The notes: generated from the letters alone by a model not told the origin. Shown: positions 52,920-61,851, numbered from the stretch's first letter. The stretch is DNA of 64,000 nt from Paracoccus lichenicola (GCF_009708075.1 NZ_WMBT01000003.1:62001-126000); one strand, 5' to 3'. Made by a program: numbers and translations.

Positions 52920-53064
52920 CGGCGCGCATTCTCCTTTGCAACGAATGTCGCAGACCAACCCCCCAACCCCGCGACGGGTTCACCAGGGCGCGGGTTTTTC
53001 CGCCGCGTCAGGGTTGCCCCGCACCCCTTCCCCGCGCATCGTCGCCCCAAAGCCGGAGGATCCC

Positions 53065-54030
53065 ATGCTGCCGCCCATCCTGTCCAACCTGCGCATCCCT
53101 GTCGTGGCCTCGCCCATGTTCATCGTCTCGGGACCGGATCTGGTCATCGCGCAATGCAAGGCGGGCATCGTCGGCAGCTTTCCGGCGCTGAACGCGCGCG
53201 AAGGTGACGGAGAGGCCCCCCTGCTGGACGCCTGGCTGACGCGGATCGCCGAGGAGTTGGACCGCCACAACCAGGCCAATCCCGACCGCCCCGCCGCGCC
53301 CTTTGCCGTGAACCAGATCGTGCATCGCAGCAATGCCCGGCTGGAGCGCGACATCGAGATCTGCCACCGCCACCGCGTGCCGATCTGGATCACGTCGCTT
53401 GGCGCGCGGGTCGATGTGAACCAGGCCGCTCATGACTGCGGCGGCATCGCGCTGCATGACGTGATCAACAACGTCTTCGCGAAAAAGGCCATCGAGAAGG
53501 GGGCGGACGGGCTGATCGCGGTGGCCGCGGGCGCAGGCGGCCATGCCGGGCCGCTGTCGCCCTTTGCCCTGGTCCAGGAAATCCGCGACTGGTTCGACGG
53601 TCCCCTGCTGCTGTCGGGCGCCATCGCCACGGGGCGCGCGGTGCTGGCGGCCCAGGCCATGGGCGCGGATCTGGCCTATATCGGCAGCCCCTTCATCGCC
53701 ACGGTCGAGGCGAACGCGTCCGCCGATTACAAGCGGATGATCGTGGACAGCGGGGCGATGGACATCGTCACCTCGTCGCTGTTCACGGGGGTGTCGGGCA
53801 ATTACCTCGTGCCCTCGATCCGGGCGGCGGGGATGGACCCGGACAACCTAGAAGGGGCCGATCCGTCCGCCATGAACTTCGGCGGCAATGCGGCCAAGGC
53901 CAAGGCCTGGAGCCAGATCTGGGGGTCGGGCCAGGGCATCGGTGCGGTGCGCGACATCGTGCCCGCGGCCGTGCGCATCGACCGGCTGGCCGCCGAGTAT
54001 GCCGAAGCCAAGGTCGCGATCTGCGTCTGA
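53065..54030 (+). CDS. Nitronate monooxygenase family protein
   Basis: The ATG at 53065 ([35 protein letters not shown]) follows GGAGGA and gives 321 residues. The TIM-barrel FMN enzyme shows [21 protein letters not shown] and [38 protein letters not shown], typical of 2-nitropropane dioxygenase. It oxidises alkyl nitronates such as propionate-3-nitronate. It is divergent from otsB. Confidence 0.92.
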   Translation: MLPPILSNLRIPVVASPMFIVSGPDLVIAQCKAGIVGSFPALNAREGDGEAPLLDAWLTRIAEELDRHNQANPDRPAAPFAVNQIVHRSNARLERDIEICHRHRVPIWITSLGARVDVNQAAHDCGGIALHDVINNVFAKKAIEKGADGLIAVAAGAGGHAGPLSPFALVQEIRDWFDGPLLLSGAIATGRAVLAAQAMGADLAYIGSPFIATVEANASADYKRMIVDSGAMDIVTSSLFTGVSGNYLVPSIRAAGMDPDNLEGADPSAMNFGGNAAKAKAWSQIWGSGQGIGAVRDIVPAAVRIDRLAAEYAEAKVAICV

Positions 54031-54091
54031 CCTTTGCGATCGCCCCTTGCCGCCCCATATTGGGGCTGAACAGGACCAGCGGAGGACAAGC

Positions 54092-54538
54092 ATGGCCTAT
54101 CAGAAGACCCCCGACGCCTTGGCGCGGCTGACGCCCGAACAGTATCGCGTCACCCAGGAAAGCGGCACCGAACGTGCCTTCACCGGCGAGTACGACCACC
54201 ATTTCGCACCGGGCATCTATGTGGACGTGGTCTCGGGCGAACCGCTGTTCGCGTCATCCGCCAAGTACAATTCCGGCTGCGGCTGGCCCGCCTTCACCAA
54301 GCCCATCGAAGGCAACGTGACCGAACACCGCGACATGTCCCATGGCATGGTCCGCATCGAGGTCCGGTCCAAGCACGGCGACAGCCACCTGGGCCATGTC
54401 TTTCCCGACGGCCCGGTTGATGCCGGGGGCCTGCGCTATTGCATCAACTCGGCCGCGCTGCGCTTTGTCCCGCGCGACCGGATGGAGGCCGAGGGTTACG
54501 GCCAATACCTGGACCAGGTCGAGGAGACGGCACGATGA
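54092..54538 (+). CDS. msrB: Methionine-R-sulfoxide reductase MsrB
   Basis: The ATG at 54092 follows GGAGGA and gives 148 residues. The catalytic cysteine is in [17 protein letters not shown], the first part has [17 protein letters not shown] and [18 protein letters not shown]. The CxxC zinc pairs of E. coli MsrB are absent, so this is the zinc-free type with the Cys in SGCGWP as likely resolving residue. ATGA overlap with msrA. Confidence 0.94.
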   Translation: MAYQKTPDALARLTPEQYRVTQESGTERAFTGEYDHHFAPGIYVDVVSGEPLFASSAKYNSGCGWPAFTKPIEGNVTEHRDMSHGMVRIEVRSKHGDSHLGHVFPDGPVDAGGLRYCINSAALRFVPRDRMEAEGYGQYLDQVEETAR

Positions 54539-55041
54539 GCGAACGCGCGGTTCTTGCGGGCGGCTGCTTCTGGGGGATGCAGGATCTGATCCGCCGCCTG
54601 CCCGGGGTGATCTCCTCTCGCGTGGGCTATACAGGGGGCGAGGTCGCGAACGCCACCTATCGCAACCACGGCAACCATGCCGAGGGGATCGAGGTGATCT
54701 TCGACCCGACCATCCTCACCTATCGCAAGCTGCTGGAGGTGTTCTTCCAGATCCATGACCCCACCACGCCGAACCGGCAGGGCAACGACATCGGACCCAG
54801 CTATCGTTCGGCCATCTACTACGTCAATGACGAGCAGAAGCGCGTGGCCATCGAGACCATCGCCGATGTGAACGCATCGGGCCTGTGGCCGGGGCGTGTC
54901 GTGACCGAGGTCAAGCCGGTGGGCGATTTCTGGGAAGCCGAGCCGGAACACCAGGATTACCTGGAACGCTTCCCGAACGGCTATACCTGCCACTTCCCGC
55001 GCGCAAACTGGGTGCTGCCCCGCAAGCGCGCGGCGGTCTAG
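54535..55041 (+). CDS. msrA: Methionine-S-sulfoxide reductase MsrA
   Basis: The ATG overlaps the msrB stop. The 168-residue protein has the active site [38 protein letters not shown], with [11 protein letters not shown] and [27 protein letters not shown]. The pair msrBA repairs both epimers of oxidised methionine. No signal peptide is seen, so it acts in the cytoplasm. Confidence 0.96.
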   Translation: MSERAVLAGGCFWGMQDLIRRLPGVISSRVGYTGGEVANATYRNHGNHAEGIEVIFDPTILTYRKLLEVFFQIHDPTTPNRQGNDIGPSYRSAIYYVNDEQKRVAIETIADVNASGLWPGRVVTEVKPVGDFWEAEPEHQDYLERFPNGYTCHFPRANWVLPRKRAAV

Positions 55042-55045
55042 GGCG

Positions 55046-55672
55046 TCAGGCCCGGCCCGCCGCGGCGGACAGCAGCGACGGGTCGATGCCCTGGGCGCGG
55101 AGCGCGATCTGCCACTTGTCGTGATGAGCGGCGCCGAAGATCAGATCCTCGGCCCCCTCGCCCGTCAGCCAGCCGTTCTGCAGCATCTCGGATTCCAGCT
55201 GGCCCGGTCCCCAACCGGCATAGCCAAGCGCCAGCACGGCGGATGCCGGGCCGTGGCCATGGGCCAGATCCTCCAGGATGTCGCGCGTCGTGGTCATGGC
55301 CAGCGTCCGGCCGATGCGCAGCCGCCCTTCCGGGTCGTCGCCATGTTCGGGGACGTTGTGCAGCACGAAGCCGCGCCCGGGTTCCACGGGACCGCCGAAC
55401 CGCACCTCGATCCGCCGGGCGGTGGCGTCGGTCTCGATGCCAAGCTGTTCCAGCAGGTCGCCGAAATCGATTTCCGGCAGGGGGCGGTTCAGCACCAATC
55501 CCATGGCCCCTTCCTCGGTATGCGCGCAGACCAGCACCACGGACCGTTCAAAGCGCGGATCGGCCATGCCCGGCATGGCGATCAAGACCTTGCCGGTCAG
55601 GTTGGTCTGCGCCTTGCCCTGGGAAAGGCGGCGTTCGGGGCTGCCGTCATGAGTGTCGGGGGTGCTGCTCAT
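55046..55672 (-). CDS. YqgE/AlgH family protein (UPF0301)
   Basis: The ATG at 55672 is eight bases after AAGGAG, giving 208 residues. The conserved start TNLTGKVLIAMPGMADPRFERSVVLVCAHTEEGAMGLVLNRPL and the end GYAGWGPGQLESEMLQNGWL...FGAAHHDKWQIAL are diagnostic. Function is not firmly known. It converges on msrA with a four-base gap. Confidence 0.93.
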   Translation of the reverse strand: MSSTPDTHDGSPERRLSQGKAQTNLTGKVLIAMPGMADPRFERSVVLVCAHTEEGAMGLVLNRPLPEIDFGDLLEQLGIETDATARRIEVRFGGPVEPGRGFVLHNVPEHGDDPEGRLRIGRTLAMTTTRDILEDLAHGHGPASAVLALGYAGWGPGQLESEMLQNGWLTGEGAEDLIFGAAHHDKWQIALRAQGIDPSLLSAAAGRA

Positions 55673-55774
55673 CGGGTCTCCTTTCCCTGTTAGATCGGCC
55701 TTCGAACAAGGCGATGCAAGTGCCGCGCGGTATTGTGACTTCATCCCCGGGCGGCCAGCCGTTACCCCTTGTCC

Positions 55775-56545
55775 ATGAACCGCATCGTCCTTTTCCTTGC
55801 CTGCCTTGGCCTGTCGGCGCTGCCGCTGGCCGCCGAAGGCCCGCCCGGCCTGGCGGGCGCCCGCATCCTGCCCGGCTGGACCCTGCCGGACGGAAGCCGC
55901 GTGGCCGCCATCGAGTTCCAGCTTGAACCTGGATGGAAGACCTATTGGCGCAGCCCCGGCGACAGCGGCCTGCCGCCGGTCTTCGACTGGTCGGGGTCTG
56001 GCAACCTGGGCGATGTCGCGCTGCACTGGCCCGCGCCAGAGGCGATCCCCTCGGGCGACGGTCTGGCGCTTGGCTATCACGACCGGCTGGTGCTGCCCTT
56101 CACGGCCACGCCCGCCGATCCCGGCCAGCCGGTCGATCTGGCGGTGTCGGTGGATTTCGGCCTGTGCAAGAACATCTGCGTTCCGGCCCATGTCGCATTG
56201 CGCGCGCAGGCGCCCGGCACCGCGCCGGATCCCGCGATCCTGGCCGCCCTGGACCAGGTGCCCGATCCCGCGCCCGAACGCCCCGATTGCGACGTGCAGC
56301 CGATCGAGGACGGGATGCGCGTCACCGCCACCCTGCCCCGCACCATTACCCTGGCCGCGATCGAGCTGTCGGGCAACGATGCCTGGGTGTCGGGCACCCG
56401 CTTCGACGCGGAACCCGGCGCCACGGTCCTGACCGCCGATGTCGTCCCGCCCGAGGCCGCGCCTTTCGACCTGTCCCGGGACCGGCTGGTCTTCACCGTG
56501 ATCGGTGAGGGCGGCGCGGTCGAGATGCGGGGCTGCGCGGGATAG
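55775..56545 (+). CDS. Periplasmic DsbD-alpha-like protein
   Basis: The 256-residue protein begins with a signal peptide (MNRIVLFLACLGLSALPLAAEG). The rest resembles the N-terminal domain of thiol:disulfide interchange protein DsbD: LEPGWKTYWRSPGDSGLPPVFDWSGSGN, LPFTATP and the cysteine pair in VDFGLCKNICVPAHV. It lacks the DsbD membrane and thioredoxin domains, so it would need a separate electron donor. The exact partner is unknown. Confidence 0.86.
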   Translation: MNRIVLFLACLGLSALPLAAEGPPGLAGARILPGWTLPDGSRVAAIEFQLEPGWKTYWRSPGDSGLPPVFDWSGSGNLGDVALHWPAPEAIPSGDGLALGYHDRLVLPFTATPADPGQPVDLAVSVDFGLCKNICVPAHVALRAQAPGTAPDPAILAALDQVPDPAPERPDCDVQPIEDGMRVTATLPRTITLAAIELSGNDAWVSGTRFDAEPGATVLTADVVPPEAAPFDLSRDRLVFTVIGEGGAVEMRGCAG

Positions 56546-56585
56546 GTTCGTTTTCAAGCGCACCGACAGGTCGCGAGGGTGGCAA

Positions 56586-56639
56586 GGTGCGTGTGAACAC
56601 GCACCCTACATACCCGTAGGGTGCGTGCTTGCACGCACC
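56586..56639. repeat. Three mutually exclusive hairpins between convergent genes
   Basis: GGTGCGTGT-GA-ACACGCACC (56586-56605) and GGTGCGTGC-TT-GCACGCACC (56620-56639) are two near-perfect 9-bp hairpins. The right arm of the first and the left arm of the second also pair with each other as CACGCACCCTAC/GTAGGGTGCGTG (56598-56609 with 56616-56627). Only one fold can form at a time. It lies between convergent genes and looks like a dispersed repeat used as a terminator. Confidence 0.8.
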
Positions 56640-56658
56640 AATCCCCACCGCGCGCCTG

Positions 56659-57480
56659 TCAACGCCCGCCCGCCCCCTCCAGCCGCGCCGAAAGCGACAG
56701 CAGGTCCGCCCAGGCCTCTCGCTTGGCGGGGGGGTTGCGCAGCAGATAGGCGGGATGCGTCATCGGCAGCGCCGGACGGCCGAAGGCCTCGGCCCAGGTC
56801 CCCCGCAGCCGCAGGATGCCGCGCCGGCCAAGGCCCGCCTCGCAGGCGATGTTGCCCATCAGCACGATCAGGTCGGGCGCGGCCAGGTCGATGTGGCGGC
56901 GCAGGAAGGGCAGGCTCATCGCGATCTCGTCGGGCCGGGGGTCGCGGTTGCCGGGCGGACGCCAGGTCAGGACGTTGGTGATGTAGATCGCCTTTTCCGC
57001 GTCCACCGCCTGGCGCGACAACCCGACGGCATCGAACATCTTGTCCAGCAGTTGCCCCGCGCGTCCCACGAAGGGGCGGCCCTGACGGTCCTCCTCGTCC
57101 CCCGGCGCCTCGCCCAGGATCAGCACGCGCGCCGCCGGATTGCCGTCGGCGAAGCAGAAGTTGCGCGCGCCCTTCTTCAGCTCGATCCCGTCAAAGCGTT
57201 CCTGCGCGGCGGCAAGGGCGTCCAGCGTGCCGGCCCCTGCTGCCAGCGCCTCGGCCTGGGCCACGCGGGCGGGCAGGTCGTCGTCGCCGGATGTCAGGGT
57301 CAAGGCGGGCGCCGGGGGTGTCAGGGGGATCTGCGGCGGCGCAGGGACCACCGCCAGATCGAAGCGGTCCACGGGGGCATCCAGCACGGGTTCGTCCGCG
57401 CCCATCTCGGCCTGCCATTCCAGCAGGGCCAACGCCGTCTCGGCGTCAAGCGCGATCCCGTGCCAGGTCAGGGGGTCCAC
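56659..57480 (-). CDS. Uracil-DNA glycosylase, family 4/5-like, without Fe-S cysteines
   Basis: GTG at 57480 (VDPLTWHGIALDAETALALLEWQAEMGAD), three bases after the petR stop, gives 273 residues; the upstream frame overlaps petR. The catalytic part has LILGEAPGDEEDRQGRPFVGRAGQLLDKMFDAVG, YITNVLTWRPPGNRDPRPDE, VLMGNIACEAGLG and MTHPAYLLRNP. Standard family 4 enzymes have four cluster cysteines (CxxC near the N-terminus and C after NV.K); here the positions read GARNF and NVLTWRPP, so the cluster is probably absent. It removes uracil from DNA. Confidence 0.88.
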   Translation of the reverse strand: MDPLTWHGIALDAETALALLEWQAEMGADEPVLDAPVDRFDLAVVPAPPQIPLTPPAPALTLTSGDDDLPARVAQAEALAAGAGTLDALAAAQERFDGIELKKGARNFCFADGNPAARVLILGEAPGDEEDRQGRPFVGRAGQLLDKMFDAVGLSRQAVDAEKAIYITNVLTWRPPGNRDPRPDEIAMSLPFLRRHIDLAAPDLIVLMGNIACEAGLGRRGILRLRGTWAEAFGRPALPMTHPAYLLRNPPAKREAWADLLSLSARLEGAGGR

Positions 57481-57482
57481 GC

Positions 57483-58187
57483 CTAGTCCACCACCAGCAT
57501 GTAGCCCGTGCCGCGCACGGTCTGCAGGAAGCGCGGTTCCCTCGGGTCGGGTTCGATCTTGCGGCGCAGCCGGGTGATCTGCACGTCGATGGCGCGTTCG
57601 GAATTTTCCGTTTCGTCCGCGCCACCCCGGCCCAGGTCGTCGATCAGCTCGGCGCGGCTGACGGGTTCGCCCCGGCTGGCGGCCAGGCGGCGCAGCAGCG
57701 CCTGTTCGGTGCCGGTCAGGCGCAGGTGGTTTTCCCCTTGCCACAACTCGCCCTTGTCGATGTCGTATCGCAGCGCGCCCAGGGTCAGGAACTTGGGCTG
57801 GTGCATCTCGGGCGCGGGCACGCGGCGCAGGATCGCGCCGATGCGCAGCAGCAATTCGCGCGGCTCGAAGGGCTTGGGCAGGTAATCGTCCGCGCCCACC
57901 TCAAGCCCGGTGATCCGGTCGGCGGTGTCGCCCCGCGCGGTCAGCAACAGGATCGGCGTCGCCAGCCTTTCACGCAAGCTGCGGGTCAAGGCGAATCCGT
58001 CCTCGCCCGGCATCATCACGTCCAGCACGATCAGGTCGAACTCCAGCCCCGCCAGAAGGCGGCGGGCCTGCGCGGCGTCGCGGGCCAGCGTGACCAGAAA
58101 GCCGTTCTTGCGCAGGAACCGGCCCAGAAGCGCGCGGATGCGTTCGTCGTCATCGACGATCAGCAGATGGGCATCGGATTGGCTCAT
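57483..58187 (-). CDS. petR: OmpR-family response regulator PetR
   Basis: The 234-residue protein has a receiver domain with the acidic pocket VDDDE, phospho-Asp in LIVLDVMMPGEDGF, and Lys in DYLPKPFEPREL, and a winged-helix output domain (LRLTGTEQALLRRLAASRGEPVSRAELIDDL...RAIDVQITRLRRKIEPD). Adjacent to a MarR-type PetP it matches the petPR pair of Rhodobacter, which there precedes petABC. No petABC genes are seen here. Confidence 0.88.
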   Translation of the reverse strand: MSQSDAHLLIVDDDERIRALLGRFLRKNGFLVTLARDAAQARRLLAGLEFDLIVLDVMMPGEDGFALTRSLRERLATPILLLTARGDTADRITGLEVGADDYLPKPFEPRELLLRIGAILRRVPAPEMHQPKFLTLGALRYDIDKGELWQGENHLRLTGTEQALLRRLAASRGEPVSRAELIDDLGRGGADETENSERAIDVQITRLRRKIEPDPREPRFLQTVRGTGYMLVVD

Positions 58188-58196
58188 AGTGCGCCT

Positions 58197-58712
58197 TCAT
58201 TCGGGCAGGTCCTTCATGGACTGATACTGCGCCCGCGTGTCGGGGTCCATCATCGCTTCCAGCACCTGTCTGAAACCCGCCACCGCCTGCGGTCCCGCCG
58301 CGCGGTAAGCCTGGCGCATCCGCGCCCGCTGCGCCTCGGACAACCGGCGTTCCAGGGCGGTGCCCTTGTCGGTCAGATACAGCAGCCGTTCGCGCCGGTC
58401 GCGGCGGCCCACGCGGCTTTCGACCAGCCCGTCCTCGATCAGCGTGCGCAGGACGCGGTTCAGCGACTGCTTGGTCACGCCCAGCACCGCCAGCAGCGCC
58501 GTCACCGTCAGCCCCGGATCGCGGTGGATGAAATGCAGCGCCCGGTGATGGGCGCGGCCGTAATCCATGTCGGCCAGGATCAGGTCGGGATCGGCCGTGA
58601 AGGCGCGATAGGCGAAGAACATCGCCTCGATCCCGCGGCGCAGCTTCTCGTCGGTCAGGAACAGCAGATCCTCGCCCATCATGCTGTGAACGCGCAGCGT
58701 CTCGGCCATCAT
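58197..58712 (-). CDS. petP: MarR-family regulator PetP
   Basis: The 171-residue protein is a MarR winged helix-turn-helix: HHRALHFIHRDPGLTVTALLAVLGVTKQSLNRVLRTLIEDGLVESRVGRRDRRERLLYLTDKG. ATG at 58712 or 58709 are both possible. It sits nine bases before petR. In Rhodobacter capsulatus petP and petR are needed for cytochrome bc1 gene expression and growth; the function here is inferred from that. Confidence 0.87.
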   Translation of the reverse strand: MMAETLRVHSMMGEDLLFLTDEKLRRGIEAMFFAYRAFTADPDLILADMDYGRAHHRALHFIHRDPGLTVTALLAVLGVTKQSLNRVLRTLIEDGLVESRVGRRDRRERLLYLTDKGTALERRLSEAQRARMRQAYRAAGPQAVAGFRQVLEAMMDPDTRAQYQSMKDLPE

Positions 58713-58866
58713 CTCACCCCTTGTCCAATCTTGTCCCTGATAGGGCAGCGATGTTGACTTTCCAAGATTCGATTGCTAGCCGTCAAGGGCTTCGCGCAAC
58801 AAAAGGGCCGGTCCCGGGCGGACCCGCGCAAGAATCGAAAAAGCCCGGCGATGATTGGAGAGAATG

Positions 58867-59736
58867 ATGACGGCGGCCTATGACGATCGCGACGGCAAGA
58901 TCTGGATGGACGGCGACCTGGTCGATTGGCGCGACGCGAATGTGCATATCCTGACCCATGCGTTGCACTACGCCAGCTCTGTCTTCGAGGGCGAGCGGTG
59001 CTATGACGGCACGATCTTCAAGGGCCACGAGCATTCCCTGCGGCTGATCGAATCGGCCCGCCTGCTGGACATGGAGGCGCCCTATACCGCCGAGCAGATC
59101 GACGCCGCCAAGGAGGCCGTGCTGAAGGCCAACGGTTTCACCAACGCCTATGTCCGCGCGGTGATGTGGCGCGGCTCCGGTCCGGACATGGGCGTGTCCG
59201 CGGCGCGCAACCCGGTGCGCATGGCGGTGGCCTGTTGGGAATGGGGCAGCTATTACGGCGACGCCAAGTGGCAGGGCGCCAAGCTGGACGTGGCCAAGTG
59301 GAAGCGTCCGTCGCCCGAGACGATCCCCACCGCCGCGAAGGCCGCGGGCCTTTACATGATCTGCACCATGTCCAAGCACGCCGCCGAGGCGAAGGGCTGT
59401 TCGGACGCGCTGTTCATGGACTGGGAAGGCTACGTGGCCGAGGCGACCGGCGCCAACATCTTCTTCATCAAGGACGGAGAGGTCCACACCCCGCTTGCCG
59501 ACCGCTTCCTGAACGGTATCACGCGCCAGACGATCATCGGGATGCTGAAGGACAACGGCACGGTGGTCCACGAACGCCGCATCCGCCCCGAGGAGTTGGA
59601 GGATTTCCAGGAATGCTTCCTGACCGGGACGGCGGCCGAGGTGACCCCGGTCGGGCAGATCGGCGACTGGCATTTCCAGGTGGGTCCGACGACGCGCAAG
59701 GTGGCCGAGGATTACGAGCGGCTGGTGCGGGCGTAA
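58867..59736 (+). CDS. ilvE: Branched-chain amino acid aminotransferase
   Basis: The ATG at 58867 (MTAAYDDRDGKIWMDGDLVDWRDANVHILTH) lies four bases after GGAGAG, giving 289 residues. This fold-type IV PLP enzyme has the pyridoxal lysine in the region KWKRPSPETIPTAAKAAGLYMICTMSKHAAE, plus EGYVAEATGANIFFIKDGEVHTPLADRFLNGITRQT. It forms Leu, Ile and Val from their keto acids. Divergent from petP. Confidence 0.94.
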   Translation: MTAAYDDRDGKIWMDGDLVDWRDANVHILTHALHYASSVFEGERCYDGTIFKGHEHSLRLIESARLLDMEAPYTAEQIDAAKEAVLKANGFTNAYVRAVMWRGSGPDMGVSAARNPVRMAVACWEWGSYYGDAKWQGAKLDVAKWKRPSPETIPTAAKAAGLYMICTMSKHAAEAKGCSDALFMDWEGYVAEATGANIFFIKDGEVHTPLADRFLNGITRQTIIGMLKDNGTVVHERRIRPEELEDFQECFLTGTAAEVTPVGQIGDWHFQVGPTTRKVAEDYERLVRA

Positions 59737-59746
59737 GGCGCAAGAC

Positions 59747-59777
59747 GGACAGGCCGCGCCGACCGGGCGGCCTGTCC
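59747..59777 (+). terminator. Hairpin downstream of ilvE
   Basis: GGACAGGCCGC pairs with GCGGCCTGTCC over 11 bp with a nine-base loop. It starts 10 bases after the ilvE stop. No T-run follows, so termination may be weak or Rho-assisted. Confidence 0.6.
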
Positions 59778-59851
59778 TGCGGCATGGAGAAGCGCGTCCG
59801 AAAGGACGCTGCCCCTTGCCTTGACGCATCCGCCGTGCATGGTCAGGTTTC

Positions 59852-60424
59852 ATGCGCGATGCAGAAACGATGCCTGGATCGTCAGGCACAGACCAGATCT
59901 CAAGCCTGATCCTGCGCGTCGCGTTGCGCGACCGGCAGGCTTTCGACCTGTTGTATCAGGTCACCTCGGGGAAACTCTTTGGCGTCTGCCTGCGTGTCCT
60001 TCGCAACAGGCCAGAGGCCGAGGAGGCCGTGCAGGACGTGTTCGTGAAGATCTGGCTCAAGGCGGATCGGTTTTCGGTGACCGGGCAAAGCCCGATGTCG
60101 TGGCTGATCGCGATTGCCCGCAACCAGGCCATAGACCGGCTGCGCAAGCGCCGCGACGCGGCGTCCGCCATCGGCGATGCCGCGCTGGAGGTTCGCGACC
60201 CGGCGCCCGGTCCCGAAGCGCGCAGCATCGCCACGGGCGAACGCCACAGGCTGGACGGCTGCATCAGCGAACTGGAAGACGACCGGGCCGCCGCGGTCAA
60301 GGGGGCCTACCTTGACGGCTACAGCTATGCCGATCTGGCCGCGCGCCACCGTGTGCCGCTGAACACGATGCGCACCTGGCTGCGCCGCAGCCTTTTGCGC
60401 CTGAGGGAGTGTCTGGAGCGATGA
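59852..60424 (+). CDS. ECF sigma factor of the SigK type
   Basis: The 190-residue protein has sigma region 2 (RDRQAFDLLYQVTSGKLFGVCLRVLRNRPEAEEAVQDVFVKIW) and region 4 (AYLDGYSYADLAARHRVPLNTMRTWLRRSLLRLRECL). The following gene encodes its anti-sigma factor and overlaps it (ATGA), and a fasciclin gene follows. In Mycobacterium, SigK and RskA control fasciclin-like secreted antigens, which gives the likely analogy. Confidence 0.92.
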   Translation: MRDAETMPGSSGTDQISSLILRVALRDRQAFDLLYQVTSGKLFGVCLRVLRNRPEAEEAVQDVFVKIWLKADRFSVTGQSPMSWLIAIARNQAIDRLRKRRDAASAIGDAALEVRDPAPGPEARSIATGERHRLDGCISELEDDRAAAVKGAYLDGYSYADLAARHRVPLNTMRTWLRRSLLRLRECLER

Positions 60425-61137
60425 GCACCGTCGGCATCGACCTGCCCGACGACAGCGGCGGCGACGACATCCTGGCCGCCGAATTCGTGCTGGGCGTCCT
60501 GCCCGCTGACGACCATGCGGCACTGGAACGCCGCCTGGACGGGGACGCTGGTTTTGCCCGGCAGGTCGCAGCATGGCAGGACCGCCTGCTGCCCCTGGCC
60601 GACGGATTTGCCGAAGGGCACCCTTCCCCCGCCGTCAAGCGAGACCTGGACATCCGGCTTTTCGGCCAAGCCGCCTCCGGACCTAGGGCCGGGTTCTGGG
60701 AAAGCCTTGCCCTGTGGCGCGGGCTGGCGGGGATCGCCACCGCGGCGTTCCTGTTCGCGGTGGCCCTGCCGCGCCTGGCGCCCGATCCGGCAGCCGATCA
60801 GGCGCGGCTTGTCGCCTCGCTGGCCGATCAGGCCAGCGACGTGCACTACGTGGCGGTCTATGACCCCGGCCACGGGGTGGTCGGCCTGTCGCATCTGTCG
60901 GGCAACCCCGCGGCAGGGCGGGCCTTTGAGTTGTGGGTGGTCCAGGCCGGGCAAGCGCCCGTCTCGCTGGGGGTCATTCCTGCGGGCGCTGCCGTTCACC
61001 TGACGCTGGACAGCCCCTTGCGCACCCTGGTCGGGACAGGCGCCCAGCTGGCGATCAGCCTGGAACCGCCCGGAGGATCGCCCACCGGGCTTCCGACGGG
61101 CGCGGTCGTGGCGGCAGGCGACCTGCGCGGCATCTGA
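60421..61137 (+). CDS. RskA-like membrane anti-sigma factor
   Basis: The ATG overlaps the sigma-factor stop. The 238-residue protein has a cytoplasmic N-terminal sigma-binding part (LAAEFVLGVLPADDHAALERRLDGDAGFARQVAAWQDRLLPL), one membrane helix (GLAGIATAAFLFAVALPRLA, about 104-123) and a periplasmic RskA domain (DVHYVAVYDPGHGVVGLSHLSG, GRAFELWVVQAGQAPVSLGVIP). It probably releases the sigma factor after regulated proteolysis. Confidence 0.92.
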   Translation: MSTVGIDLPDDSGGDDILAAEFVLGVLPADDHAALERRLDGDAGFARQVAAWQDRLLPLADGFAEGHPSPAVKRDLDIRLFGQAASGPRAGFWESLALWRGLAGIATAAFLFAVALPRLAPDPAADQARLVASLADQASDVHYVAVYDPGHGVVGLSHLSGNPAAGRAFELWVVQAGQAPVSLGVIPAGAAVHLTLDSPLRTLVGTGAQLAISLEPPGGSPTGLPTGAVVAAGDLRGI

Positions 61138-61172
61138 CGACGCGGGCCTGCGGCAAAAAAAATCGCCTCCTC

Positions 61173-61200
61173 TGAAACTCTGGCCGCCTTCCCCTCGTGA
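61173..61200 (+). promoter_or_regulatory. Candidate ECF promoter of the fasciclin gene
   Basis: TGAAAC (61173-61178) and CGTGA (61196-61200) are 17 bases apart, about 50 bases before the fasciclin ATG. The layout fits an ECF -35/-10 pair and would make the fasciclin gene a target of the sigma factor encoded just before. The consensus of this sigma group is not known to me, so this is inference. Confidence 0.4.
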
Positions 61201-61248
61201 CTACGGTCGTCCCTCGATGGCGAGGAGGCTTTCTTGAGGAGGAATGCA

Positions 61249-61806
61249 ATGAAGACGATTTCCACGGCGCTGATGGCGGGCTGCCTTGCCCTTGCGACTG
61301 CCGGGGTGGCAGCAGCCCAGGACAATCCCATGGTGGGAGGCGCGGCGATGTCCGCCGACAAGACCATCGTCGAGAACGCGGCGGCTTCGGCCGACCACAC
61401 CACGCTGGTTGCCGCCGTTCAGGCCGCCGGCCTGGCCGAGACGTTGCAGGGCGAAGGCCCGTTCACCGTCTTCGCGCCCACCAACGCCGCCTTCGAGGCC
61501 CTGCCGGCAGGCACGGTCGAAACCCTGCTGAAGCCGGAAAACAAGGAACAGCTGACCACCATCCTGACCTGCCATGTGGTCGGCGCCAATGCCATGTCGG
61601 AAGCGATCGGCAAGATGATCGCCGATGACGGCGGCAAGCATACGGTCGCCACCCTGGGCGGGTGCGCGCTGACCGCCCAGGCCATGGACGGCAAGATCAC
61701 CCTGACCGACGAGAACGGCAATGTCGCCACGGTGACCATTGCCGATGTCGTGCAGTCGAACGGCGTGATCCACGTCATCGACAAGGTCCTGCTGCCGAAA
61801 GGCTGA
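61249..61806 (+). CDS. Secreted fasciclin-domain protein
   Basis: The ATG at 61249 follows AGGAGGA and opens with a signal peptide (MKTISTALMAGCLALATAGVAAAQD). The FAS1 domain shows HTTLVAAVQAAGLAETLQGEGPFTVFAPTNAAFEALPAGTVETLL, LTTILTCHVVGANAM and SNGVIHVIDKVLLPKG. 185 residues in all. FAS1 proteins act in adhesion or envelope stress. It is the likely output of the preceding sigma/anti-sigma pair. Confidence 0.94.
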   Translation: MKTISTALMAGCLALATAGVAAAQDNPMVGGAAMSADKTIVENAAASADHTTLVAAVQAAGLAETLQGEGPFTVFAPTNAAFEALPAGTVETLLKPENKEQLTTILTCHVVGANAMSEAIGKMIADDGGKHTVATLGGCALTAQAMDGKITLTDENGNVATVTIADVVQSNGVIHVIDKVLLPKG

Positions 61807-61813
61807 AGCGACA

Positions 61814-61851
61814 GGGCAAGCGGCCGGGCCTTGATGCCGCGTCGCTTGCCC
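61814..61851 (+). terminator. Hairpin downstream of the fasciclin gene
   Basis: GGGCAAGCG pairs with CGCTTGCCC over 9 bp across a 20-base loop, just after the fasciclin stop. No clear T-run follows. Confidence 0.5.

Noticed and set aside
58751..58867. A 38-codon leader ORF overlapping the ilvE start
   Set aside because: It begins inside the likely promoter region, has no clear ribosome-binding site, and lacks runs of Leu, Ile or Val codons.
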